Assembly (NCBI RefSeq): GCF_001424875.1
Contig: NZ_LMCT01000016.1
Span: forward strand, 45,586 to 95,231
DNA from: Kitasatospora sp. Root107
GTDB taxonomy: Bacteria > Actinomycetota > Actinomycetes > Streptomycetales > Streptomycetaceae
Reading direction: 5' to 3'
DNA: 49,646 nt
Shown: piece after piece, positions 7,707 to 15,900 of the stretch
Position numbering within the stretch: position 1 is the first letter of the stretch
Layout: every line of letters starts with the position of its first letter
Program-made: the position numbers and the translations under genes
The notes under the pieces: generated by a model
The model's database searches: none
What the model saw: the letters and a program-made list of their open reading frames with translations, nothing else
What the model was told of the DNA's origin: nothing

Positions 7707-8771
7707 ATGCCGGAACGTCAAGCGGTGGTGGTCGGAGCCGGCATAGGCGGCCTCACGGCCGCCATCGCACTGCACCGCCGAGGCTGGCACGTCACCGTCT
7801 GCGAACGCGCCCCCGAACTCCCCATAACCGGCGCCGGCATCGGCCTCGCCCCCAACGCACTGCGCGCACTCGGCACCATCGGCATCGACGCCGCCCACGC
7901 CGTCGGCAGCGCCGTCCCCGCGACGATGGGCCTGCGCCGCTCCGACGGCCGGTGGCTCACCCGGACCGACACCGCCGACATGGCGGCCCGCTACGGCGTG
8001 CCCCCGATCGCCGTCCCGCGGTCCGCCCTCACCGCCGCCCTGGCCGCCGCACTGCCGCCGGAGGCCATCCGCTACGGCACCGCCGTGACCGCCGTCGACG
8101 ACGCCGCGGGCCGCCCGACCGTCCGTACGGCCGACGGCCCGGACCTTTCCGCCGATCTGGTCGTCGCCGCAGACGGTATCCACAGCCCGCTGCGCCGCGT
8201 GTACTTCCCTGCCCATCCCGGCCTTCACTACATCGGCGAGACCGCCTGGCGGACCATCGTGGACGCCCCGGACCTCCGGATACCGGCGATGAGCGAGACC
8301 TGGGGGCGGGGCGAGCGGTTCGGCGTGACCCCGCTCTCCGACGGCCGGTACTACCTCTACGCCACCGCCATCGTCCCGGTCGGCACCCGGTCGGCCGACC
8401 CCCGCGCCGAGCTCCGCCGTCGCTTCGGCTCGATCGCCTGGGTCGGCGACGCCGCCCACGCCATGGCGCCCAACCTCGGCCAGGGCGGTTGCCAGGCCAT
8501 CGAGGACGCGGTGGTCCTCGCCCACCTGCTGCCCGCCGGAGACGGTGACGACGGATCAGACTCCGTCCCGGCCGCCCTCGTCGCGTATACCGCCGCCCGC
8601 CGCGACCGCACCGACGCGCTCCGGGTCCGCGCCCGCCGGGCCGGCCGCCTGGGCAGCCTCCGCAACCCGCTCGTGGCGGCAGCCCGCGACCTCGCGATCC
8701 GTGCCACTCCCGCCCGGCTGGCCCTGCGCGGCATGGACGACCTCTTCAACGGCTTCCGTCTCCCCGGGTAG
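7707..8771 (+). CDS. FAD-dependent aromatic-hydroxylase-like monooxygenase with internal deletion
   Basis: 354 residues in the class A flavoprotein hydroxylase family (PHBH/UbiH-like). The N-terminal FAD motif is GAGIGGLTAAIAL with an acidic CERAPE at the end of strand 2. The middle DG motif (VVAADGIHSPLR) and the C-terminal GD motif GDAAHAMAPNLGQGG are present. Relatives are usually about 390-400 residues. Here RAELRRRFG runs straight into SIAWVGDAAH, and the 35-40 residues that normally lie between the substrate-binding sheet and the GD motif are missing, in frame. The fold could still bind FAD, but substrate binding may be impaired. Probably controlled by the divergent TetR through the palindrome. 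The gap 8772-8991 after it contains the promoter region of the next operon and no gene. Confidence 0.85.
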   Translation: MPERQAVVVGAGIGGLTAAIALHRRGWHVTVCERAPELPITGAGIGLAPNALRALGTIGIDAAHAVGSAVPATMGLRRSDGRWLTRTDTADMAARYGVPPIAVPRSALTAALAAALPPEAIRYGTAVTAVDDAAGRPTVRTADGPDLSADLVVAADGIHSPLRRVYFPAHPGLHYIGETAWRTIVDAPDLRIPAMSETWGRGERFGVTPLSDGRYYLYATAIVPVGTRSADPRAELRRRFGSIAWVGDAAHAMAPNLGQGGCQAIEDAVVLAHLLPAGDGDDGSDSVPAALVAYTAARRDRTDALRVRARRAGRLGSLRNPLVAAARDLAIRATPARLALRGMDDLFNGFRLPG

Positions 8772-8991
8772 CAGGGTCCCGCAGGGTTCGCCATGCTCGG
8801 GCCGCCGCCCAGTTCCGGGTATCCGGAGATCTCCTCCCCGGCGGCCGGATAGAGTCAGGTCAAGGCAGCGGTCCGCCGGGCCCGTGTCACGTACTGACGG
8901 AGCATCAGACCCGTTCCGGGGGGACCGGCGTGGGGTGACCGGCGGCGGTATTCTGTCGGACGGTTGTTGGTCGCGGTGGGAGGGAGTCCAG

Positions 8992-9423
8992 GTGGCCGGG
9001 GTGGTGACGCTCGAGACGATCGAGCTGGGAGACGGTACGACCGTGCGCGCCGAAGTCATCGGCGAGGTGAACTTCCAGCCTGACGGGGACGACTCCGACT
9101 TCGGGGATGTCGGCCTGCGGAACCGCGCCGCGCAGGTCGGCTCGGCCGTGGCGCTCACGCTCGACCAGGTCCGCGGCACGGTTCAGGGGATCGGCCGGTG
9201 GGCGGCGGAGTCCATCACTCAGGGCCAGGCGGGTTCGCCGGACTCCTTCGAGGTTGAGTTCGGGCTCAAACTGGCGGTCAAGTCGGGCCAGTTGCTCGGG
9301 ATCATCGCGGAGGCCGGCAGCGAGGCCGGGCTGACCGTCCGGCTCTCCTGGGACCTCGCGGCCCGACGTGAGCGTGCGAACCCGGCCTCCGGAGCCGGCC
9401 CGGCCCCCGCCGCCGGGGAGTGA
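8992..9423 (+). CDS. Trypco1 (CU044_2847-type) trypsin-co-occurring protein
   Basis: 143 residues. An N-terminal beta-rich part (VVTLETIELGDGTTVRAEV, EVNFQPDGDDSDFGDVG) is followed by an amphipathic helix and then EVEFGLKLAVKSGQLLGIIAEAGSEAGLTVRLSW. This pattern matches the trypsin-co-occurring domain 1 family, small proteins encoded beside trypsin-like effectors in actinomycete conflict loci. The GTG start at 8992 is chosen because GGGAGGG lies seven bases upstream; GTG at 9001 is possible. It overlaps the protease start by four bases (GTGA), so the two are translationally coupled. It may bind or restrain the protease; that role is inferred. The tail is Pro/Ala-rich and disordered. Confidence 0.8.
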   Translation: MAGVVTLETIELGDGTTVRAEVIGEVNFQPDGDDSDFGDVGLRNRAAQVGSAVALTLDQVRGTVQGIGRWAAESITQGQAGSPDSFEVEFGLKLAVKSGQLLGIIAEAGSEAGLTVRLSWDLAARRERANPASGAGPAPAAGE

Positions 9424-10382
9424 GCGGGCCACACCTGGGCCGGGCGCACGCCGACGCCCTGCACCGCTGTGCGGTCCGGGTCGAGGTCGCGGGCGCCTTC
9501 CGGGGCAGCGGATTCCTGGCCGCCCCGGGCCTGGTGGTGACCTGCGCGCACGTGCTCCAGGCCGACCGGGAGGGCGCCATCGACGCCGTGGCCGTCCGGC
9601 ACGGGACCGGCGAGTACCTGGTGGCGGCGGAGGCCGTCCGCATGGAGCCAGACACCGCAGGGGACGGCCGGTTCCACGCGTACCCCGACCTCGCCCTGCT
9701 CACCGTCCCTGCTCTGGAGGGCCAGGTGGTGGCCCCGCTCGCGGGCGCCGAGGCCGAGCCCGGCACCCGGCTGACCGCCCTCGGTTTCTCCACCCACACC
9801 CCCTCGCCGGGGGTCGAACCGGACACCCTGGCGCTGCAGGTGGTCGGCCTCTCGGGGCCCTTCGTCCGGGTGCACGGTGCTGTCCAGCCGGGCTTCAGCG
9901 GCAGCATGGTGGTGGGTCCGGACGGCCTGGTGGCGGGTGTCCTCAAGGGCAGCCGCTCCTACAAGCAGGACCTGGGCGGCTGGTACGTCCCGCTGGCGGC
10001 GCTGACCGCCGTGCTCGGTCCGGCGGCGGCCCGGCAGGGCGTAGGGCCCCCGGGGGACCGGCCCGGAGCGCTGCCGAGTGATGCCGAGCTGGTCGAGGTC
10101 CTGATGGCGTTCCCGGTGACGGCCCGCGCCGACGGCCGCTTCGACCTGCTGGAGAAGATGGGGGACCACCTCAACCTGCCGCACTCCTTCGAGGCCGACG
10201 AGCGTGCCGACCGCCGCGACCACCTGAGCCGCATCGTGCGCCGCTGCCGACACCACCGGGACGGGCGGGCCGCGCTGCGGGCGGTGTACACGGCGATGGA
10301 GGAACTGGTCCCGTACGACGGCGCGTTGGAGGATCTCCGGACCGTCATCGGGCGGGCGGTCGGGGGCTGGGAGAGCAGGTAG
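9420..10382 (+). CDS. Trypsin-like serine protease fused to an effector-associated (EAD2-like) domain
   Basis: 320 residues without a signal peptide, so it acts in the cytoplasm. The protease part (about 15-200) has the triad His44 in TCAHVL, Asp90 in YPDLALL and Ser160 in GFSGS, with GSGF at the start of the barrel. A Pro/Gly linker follows. Residues about 222-310 form a helical domain (LVEVLMAF ... HLSRIVRRCRHHRDGRAALRAVY) that resembles effector-associated domains. The first 90 residues of the next gene align to it by eye, suggesting homotypic docking. Starts by GTG overlapping the Trypco1 stop. As the only protease in the operon it is the best candidate for a regulated cytoplasmic effector. 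Confidence 0.85.
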   Translation: MSGPHLGRAHADALHRCAVRVEVAGAFRGSGFLAAPGLVVTCAHVLQADREGAIDAVAVRHGTGEYLVAAEAVRMEPDTAGDGRFHAYPDLALLTVPALEGQVVAPLAGAEAEPGTRLTALGFSTHTPSPGVEPDTLALQVVGLSGPFVRVHGAVQPGFSGSMVVGPDGLVAGVLKGSRSYKQDLGGWYVPLAALTAVLGPAAARQGVGPPGDRPGALPSDAELVEVLMAFPVTARADGRFDLLEKMGDHLNLPHSFEADERADRRDHLSRIVRRCRHHRDGRAALRAVYTAMEELVPYDGALEDLRTVIGRAVGGWESR

Positions 10383-10386
10383 GGCG

Positions 10387-11907
10387 ATGGACGCAGGAGT
10401 GTACGGAGGGAGACCGTCCGGCGACGGGCAGCGGAGTCGGGCCGCCGGGTGGCCCGACCGCGCCGACCGGCTGCTGTCCGAGATCCTGCTCAGCTTCCAG
10501 CGGATCTCCCGGCTGAACTTCCGTCAGGACTTCCTGGAGACGATGGGCCGCTCGGCGTACTGCCCGGGCATCGACGCGGACATCGAGGAACTTCCCGAAG
10601 CCCGGGCCCACGTACGGGAGATCGTGTCCGGAGTCGGTTGCCACCGCGACCCGGCGGCGGCGCTCGGGGCTCTGTGCGGGGCGCTCCACGAGCAGGCGCC
10701 GCAGGACGGGGCGCTGGCCTGGCTGGAGTTGACCGCGCTGGTGCTGAGGGGGGAGAGCGGACTGCCCACCGAGGCCCTGCTGAAGGTCGTCCAGCTCCTG
10801 CGGGCGCTGACGCCGTCGCCCGGCCCCGAGCAGCTCAGGCGCCATCTGCCCGAGGGGGTCGGCGGGTTGGCGCTGCTGCCAGCCGGAGCGACCCTGCCGG
10901 AGATCCTGCGGCGGCTGCTGGACCGGCGCGGTGCCGTCGACCCCGGTCCGGTGCTGTACTTCCTGCATGCGGTGAGCACCGACCCTGCGCTCGAAGAGCA
11001 GCCCGAACTCTCCTTGCTACGGTCGCTGTTGAGCAAGATGGGCAGCACCGACCGCGCGCCCGCCGCCGCCCGGACGAGCCGCCTGATCGTGCAGATCCGG
11101 CTGGACCCCGAGACGCCCGAGCACATCGACAACAGCCGCTACCTGCTGCGGGCCTCCTTCTACCGCCAGCCGCTGGCCGGCGGCCGGTTCCGGCGGATCG
11201 ACACCCTCGGCGTCACCGAGTCGCTCGCCAAGGACGAACTCATCACGGCTGGCAGCGCCCGACTGGCAGGCTGGGAAGCCCTCTTGGGCGCGATGCGGGC
11301 CGCCGCCGGAGACCCCGTCCGGATCGAGTTCCTGCTGCCGGCCTCACTGCTCGGCCACACCGCCGAACTCTGGTCCCCGAGCCGGAACGGGCAGCGGCTC
11401 GGGCACCACCACCCGGTGGTGGTGCGCTCCCTGGACCGCTACACCGACCCGTGGCTGGACCCCGTCCCGTGGCGCGAGCGGTGGCAGCACATGTTCGCCG
11501 AGACCATCGAGCAGGACGTGCTGGACCAGATCGGCTGGCCCTCGCTGCTGCCGGAACGGGCCGCCGAACTGTCCCAGTGGCTGGCCGGCCGGCCCACCCT
11601 GGCCTGCATGGGGCTGGACACCCCGTACGAGGAACTCGACCCCCGGGTGCGCCGTGCCGTGGACGAAGCGATCTTCATCGACGGGGTGCCGGTGATGCTC
11701 TGGCGCCGGGTGGCGGGCGATCCGGCGGACCTGGTGACCGCCTTGCGTGCGCGGCGCCCGCGCTCGCTGGCGCAACTGCCGGAGGCGGTCCACCAGTACC
11801 GGAAGCTGACCCGGGCGGCGGTGAGCCAGGAGGGCATCACCCTGCTCTGGGACGACCCCGACTGTGTGGACCCCGACCAGGACGCCCCCTACCCGGGGAT
11901 GGCGTGA
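10387..11907 (+). CDS. VMAP-C domain protein of a vWA-MoxR-VMAP system, with N-terminal EAD
   Basis: 506 residues. Residues about 28-118 (RLLSEILLSF ... ARAHVREIV ... HRDPAAALGAL) resemble the helical adaptor domain at the end of the upstream protease. A helical middle region follows. From about 235 the VMAP-C region begins (SRLIVQIRLDPE, IEFLLPASLLG, a strand with WSP-RNGQRLG, and the LPWRER-like VPWRERW), ending at GITLLWDDPD. VMAP-C proteins are found only with MoxR ATPases and vWA proteins and are thought to link the switch module to effectors. It starts four bases after the protease stop and three bases remain before the MoxR start, so it is a single transcription unit. No enzyme motif is visible. 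Confidence 0.82.
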   Translation: MDAGVYGGRPSGDGQRSRAAGWPDRADRLLSEILLSFQRISRLNFRQDFLETMGRSAYCPGIDADIEELPEARAHVREIVSGVGCHRDPAAALGALCGALHEQAPQDGALAWLELTALVLRGESGLPTEALLKVVQLLRALTPSPGPEQLRRHLPEGVGGLALLPAGATLPEILRRLLDRRGAVDPGPVLYFLHAVSTDPALEEQPELSLLRSLLSKMGSTDRAPAAARTSRLIVQIRLDPETPEHIDNSRYLLRASFYRQPLAGGRFRRIDTLGVTESLAKDELITAGSARLAGWEALLGAMRAAAGDPVRIEFLLPASLLGHTAELWSPSRNGQRLGHHHPVVVRSLDRYTDPWLDPVPWRERWQHMFAETIEQDVLDQIGWPSLLPERAAELSQWLAGRPTLACMGLDTPYEELDPRVRRAVDEAIFIDGVPVMLWRRVAGDPADLVTALRARRPRSLAQLPEAVHQYRKLTRAAVSQEGITLLWDDPDCVDPDQDAPYPGMA

Positions 11908-11910
11908 CAG

Positions 11911-12984
11911 ATGGCGACCGATCAGATGACGACCGATCACGAGGCGGTAGCGATGCCCGACAACTGGTTGATCTACCAAGGCACTGGCGTGCCGCACCCC
12001 TGCATCGAGGCCCTGCCGCCGGCCCCGGTCTGGCGTGCTTTCGGCGACTGGGTCGAACGGAAGGACGAACTGCCGCGCCCGCCGGCCGAAGACGCGGAAG
12101 GCCTGACGGCACGTCGGCTCGGCCGCCTCCGGCAGGCGACGGCCTATCAGGCCGATGAGCGCGAGGTTCAACTCGTCAATCTGGCCCTGCACTTGCGGCG
12201 CCCGCTGCTGATCACCGGCAAACCGGGCGTCGGGAAGTCCACCCTCGCCTACGCGGTCGCCCACGAGCTGGGGCTCGGCCCGGTGCTGCGCTGGCCGATC
12301 AGCAGCCGCTCCACCCTGCGCGACGGCCTCTACACGTACGACGCCATCGGGCGGCTCCACGAGGCGGGCATCCGGGCCCCGCAGGACGGTCAACGGCAGC
12401 CTCCCGCGATCGGCCAGTTCCTGCGGCTCGGCCCGCTCGGCACCGCTCTGCTGCCCTGGCGCGTCCCGAGGGTCGTCCTCATCGACGAGATCGACAAGAG
12501 CGACATCGACCTGCCCAACGACCTGCTGAACGTGTTCGAGGAGGGGGAGTTCGAGATCCCGGAGCTCCAGCGCCTCGGCCCGGGTGCCCAGGAGGTGTCC
12601 ACCGCCGACCCCGGCCGCACGGCGATCGTCAGGGACGGCCAGGTGCGCTGCGCCGACTTCCCCCTGGTCGTGCTGACCAGCAACGGCGAGCGGGAGTTCC
12701 CCTCGGCGCTGTTGCGGCGCTGCGTCCGCCTCGAGATCCAGCCGCCCACCGAGGAGCGGCTCGCCGCCATGGTCGCCGCCCACCTCGGCGAGGACGTGGC
12801 GGGCGACTCGCGCCGCACCGCGCTGATCAGTGAGTTCCTGCGCCGGCAGCGCGAGGACGGTGCCGAGCTGGCCAACGACCAGCTGCTGAACGCCCTGCTG
12901 ATGACCGAACGCGGCCTCTGGGACGGCGGGGCGGGGCGTGACGTCATCCACGACGTGCTGCTGCGCCCGCTGAACGAGAGCTGA
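11911..12984 (+). CDS. MoxR-type AAA+ ATPase of the VMAP system
   Basis: 357 residues. The N-terminal tail (WLIYQGTGVPH ... WRAFGDW) is typical of MoxR proteins in these loci. Walker A GKPGVGKS is at 103-110, Walker B VVLIDEIDKS at 188-197, sensor 1 is near VVLTSNGERE, and an arginine-rich segment LLRRCVRLEI follows. It likely forms a hexamer that acts with the vWA protein as an ATP-driven switch or chaperone. The ATG at 11911 sits three bases after the VMAP stop; an internal ATG at 11953, before PDNWLIY, is a possible alternative because homologues often begin there. The next gene starts 11 bases after its stop. Confidence 0.9.
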   Translation: MATDQMTTDHEAVAMPDNWLIYQGTGVPHPCIEALPPAPVWRAFGDWVERKDELPRPPAEDAEGLTARRLGRLRQATAYQADEREVQLVNLALHLRRPLLITGKPGVGKSTLAYAVAHELGLGPVLRWPISSRSTLRDGLYTYDAIGRLHEAGIRAPQDGQRQPPAIGQFLRLGPLGTALLPWRVPRVVLIDEIDKSDIDLPNDLLNVFEEGEFEIPELQRLGPGAQEVSTADPGRTAIVRDGQVRCADFPLVVLTSNGEREFPSALLRRCVRLEIQPPTEERLAAMVAAHLGEDVAGDSRRTALISEFLRRQREDGAELANDQLLNALLMTERGLWDGGAGRDVIHDVLLRPLNES

Positions 12985-12995
12985 GGCGGCGTCCG

Positions 12996-15900
12996 GTGAC
13001 CGAGCAGGATCCTTCGGTGGACGAACGGGAACCCGATGCGACGGCGCAGGCTGCCCTGCGGGAGGCGCTTGCGCAGCTGCTCGCGCCGGCCGGCGGCGAT
13101 CCGCTATCGCAGGATCTGGCGGACGTCCTCTGGATCTCCCGGCTCACCGGGCTCGCCCCGTTGCCCGCCGGTGGCGCGGCGCCGCACGGCGACACGCCGC
13201 GGCCTGGACGGCGCCGCCGCGAGCAGTGCGCTGTGCACTGCCCGGGCCCGGGTCGAGGTCTACGGCGACCTCCGCGCCGCCGCCGAGGCCACCGGACCCG
13301 TCGGCTCCCGAGGCGGCGAGGCCGTCCAGGTCACCCGTCCGGCCGCCCTCCCGGGCGCACTCGGCCTGGCTCGGGCGCTGCGTCCGCTGCGGCGTCCGCT
13401 GCGTAACCCGGTCGGGCGCGTGGAACGGGCCGGACTCGACGAGGAAGCCACGGCCGACTCGACCGCGGACGTGGGAGTGCTGCTGCCCGTCTGGCGGCAG
13501 GAGCAGCAGCGCCGGTTCTCGGTCGACCTGCTGGTGGACACCGGGGCAACCATGGCGGTCTGGCACGGTCTGGCCGGTGAGTTCGCGACCCTGTTGGAGC
13601 GTCACGGCGCCTTTGTGGACGTGCGTTGCTGGTCCCTGGACACCGACCACGCCGTCCCGCACCTGACGCCGTTCCGCCGCCGGAGTCGACGGCCCCGGGC
13701 CGCCTCGCAGCCGTCCGGCCCCGCCCGGAACTGGGCCCGTCCGCTCGCCGACCCGCTGGGCCGGCGGATCCTGCTCGTCCTCACCGACGGCGTAGGCCCG
13801 GCCTGGTACGGCGAGGAACTCCCCGCCTTCCTCGCCCGCGCTCTCGGCGGTCGGCCCGCGGCCGTCCTCCAGGTGCTGCCCCGCAGGCTCTGGCACCGGA
13901 CGGCCCTGCGCCCCGCTCCCGTCGAGGGCCGTGCGGCCACCCACGGGCAGTCCGCCCCGGTCCTGCGCTCGGACGCGGCCCTGCCGGGGATCCCGCGCGG
14001 CCCCCGGGGGAGTGCGGCGCGGGCGGCGGTGCGCTGGCTCCCGGTGCTGGAGATCGACGCCGAATGGCTCGCCCCCTGGGCCGAAGTCGTGGCCGGCCGG
14101 GCCTCCGGCTGGACACCCATGCTCGCCGCTCCCGTTCGCGGTGTGCCCCGGCCGCAGCACCCCGGGCGTGCGGTTGAGGAACCGGTGACGGCGGCCGAGC
14201 GGGTCGCCCGGTTCCGGGCCGGCAGTTCCCCCGGTGCGTACCGGCTCGCCTGCCACGTCGCCGCGGCGCCGTTGAGCCTGCCGGTGATGCGGCTGGTCCA
14301 GCAGGCCACGCTGCCCGGAACCGGGCAGCAGGAGCTCGCCGAACTCTTCCTCTCCGGGCTGCTGGAGCTCCGCGAGGAAGCCCTCGACCCGGACGAGGTG
14401 GTGTACGACTTCCGGGAGGCGGTGCGGGAGGAACTGCTGGCGGAGTTGACTCGCAGTGAGTCAGTCCGGGTGCTGGAGAGCGTCCTCGCCAAGGTGTCGG
14501 GCCGGGTCGCCGCCACCTTCGGCGGGACGCTGGACTTCCGCGCGCTCGCGGCGACCGCCGGTGCGGGCGGGCTGGCGCTGCCGTCCAGGAGTCGGCCGTT
14601 CGCGGAGGTCGCGGTGGCGGTGCTGGCGGGTGCGGGCGGGCAACACGCTGCGCTGGCACGGACGTTGAGCGCTGCTGTGGAGGCGGGCGCGGGTGCGGGT
14701 GCCGGGGTGGCGGACGGTACTTCGGTCCGGGGGGCAGTGATCCGCCACGAGCTGCTCGGCCCTGCGCCGATCATCAGCCCGCCGGACCCGCTGCGCATGA
14801 TCGGCCGTCAGCACAAACTCGCCCTCCTGGAGCAGGCTGCCCTGGCGGACCGTCATTCAACGGTGGTCATCGAGGCCGTGCCGGGCCTGGGCAAGCGCCG
14901 GTTGGTGCAGGAGTACATCCAGTGGCACGGGGCACGTCACTCCTTCATCCACTGGATCGACGGAGACACCGTCTCGGTGGTCGCTGGACTCGCACAGCTG
15001 CGATCGGCCCTGGACCCGGCCGACCTCCCGTCCGCCTCTTTCCCACCCCTCAGCCAGTTGCTGCGCGAGCACCCGGGCTGGTTGATCGTCATCGACGGTC
15101 TGTCCCAGGACAGCGTCCTCACCAGCCTTGGCGTCCGCTTCGGTCTCGCCGACGCCGGACCGGGCTGCCTGATCGTCACGACGGGGTTGCTGGACAGCTC
15201 TCGGGCTCGCGACGACGCCACGGTCATCACGCTCGGCGAACTCACCGACGACGAGCTGCTGCACGAACTGCGGCTCCGACTCGACGAGCTCAGCCCAGGC
15301 CGTGAACAGGACGAGCAACTGAGGCAGTTGCTGGAAATCCTGCCACGGAACCCGGGCCTGCTGATGCAGTGGGACCTCGACGCGGAGCTCACCGCGATCG
15401 CCGGATTCAGCGTTCAGGGGGGCGACCTGGAGGCTTCGGCCACGGAGTCGGCGGTGCGCCGCGTCCGGACCTACCGGCTGCGCGAGCCCGCCGTCGCGAT
15501 GGCGGCGATTCCGAGTCCTGCCGGGCAGCTACGGCTTGCCGTGTACGGCCGGAGCGGGCAGGTGCACTTCTATGACCTGACCGACGGGTCCGTCGTCGGT
15601 GAACCGATCACGCTGCGGCACGCCGCCGAGGTCGTGGCGATGGCGGCGCTGAGCGACGAGGACGGCCGGGTCGTGCTCTACACCGCCGACCGTGATGGCC
15701 AACTGTCGTGCTGGAGTAGCGAGGACGGATCCTTGCTGGCGCGGCACCAGGGGTTTCCCCGCAGGCCGGTCGCGATGGCCGGCTTCGGACACGCGGACCG
15801 GAGCCAGTCCCTCTGGGCCGTGGACGACGAGGGTCACACGCACCTCTGGGACCCGATCGCCCTCCGCGCGACCCGGCCCGACATCCCGCTCTTCGACGGG

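Noticed and set aside
13036..13230. ATG at 13036 as the start of the giant protein
   Set aside because: The first 55 or so residues in this frame (MRRRRLPCGRRLRSC...) look like out-of-frame translation of the upstream coding region, with poor third-position GC. The GTG at 12996 in the other frame gives the family-like N-terminus.
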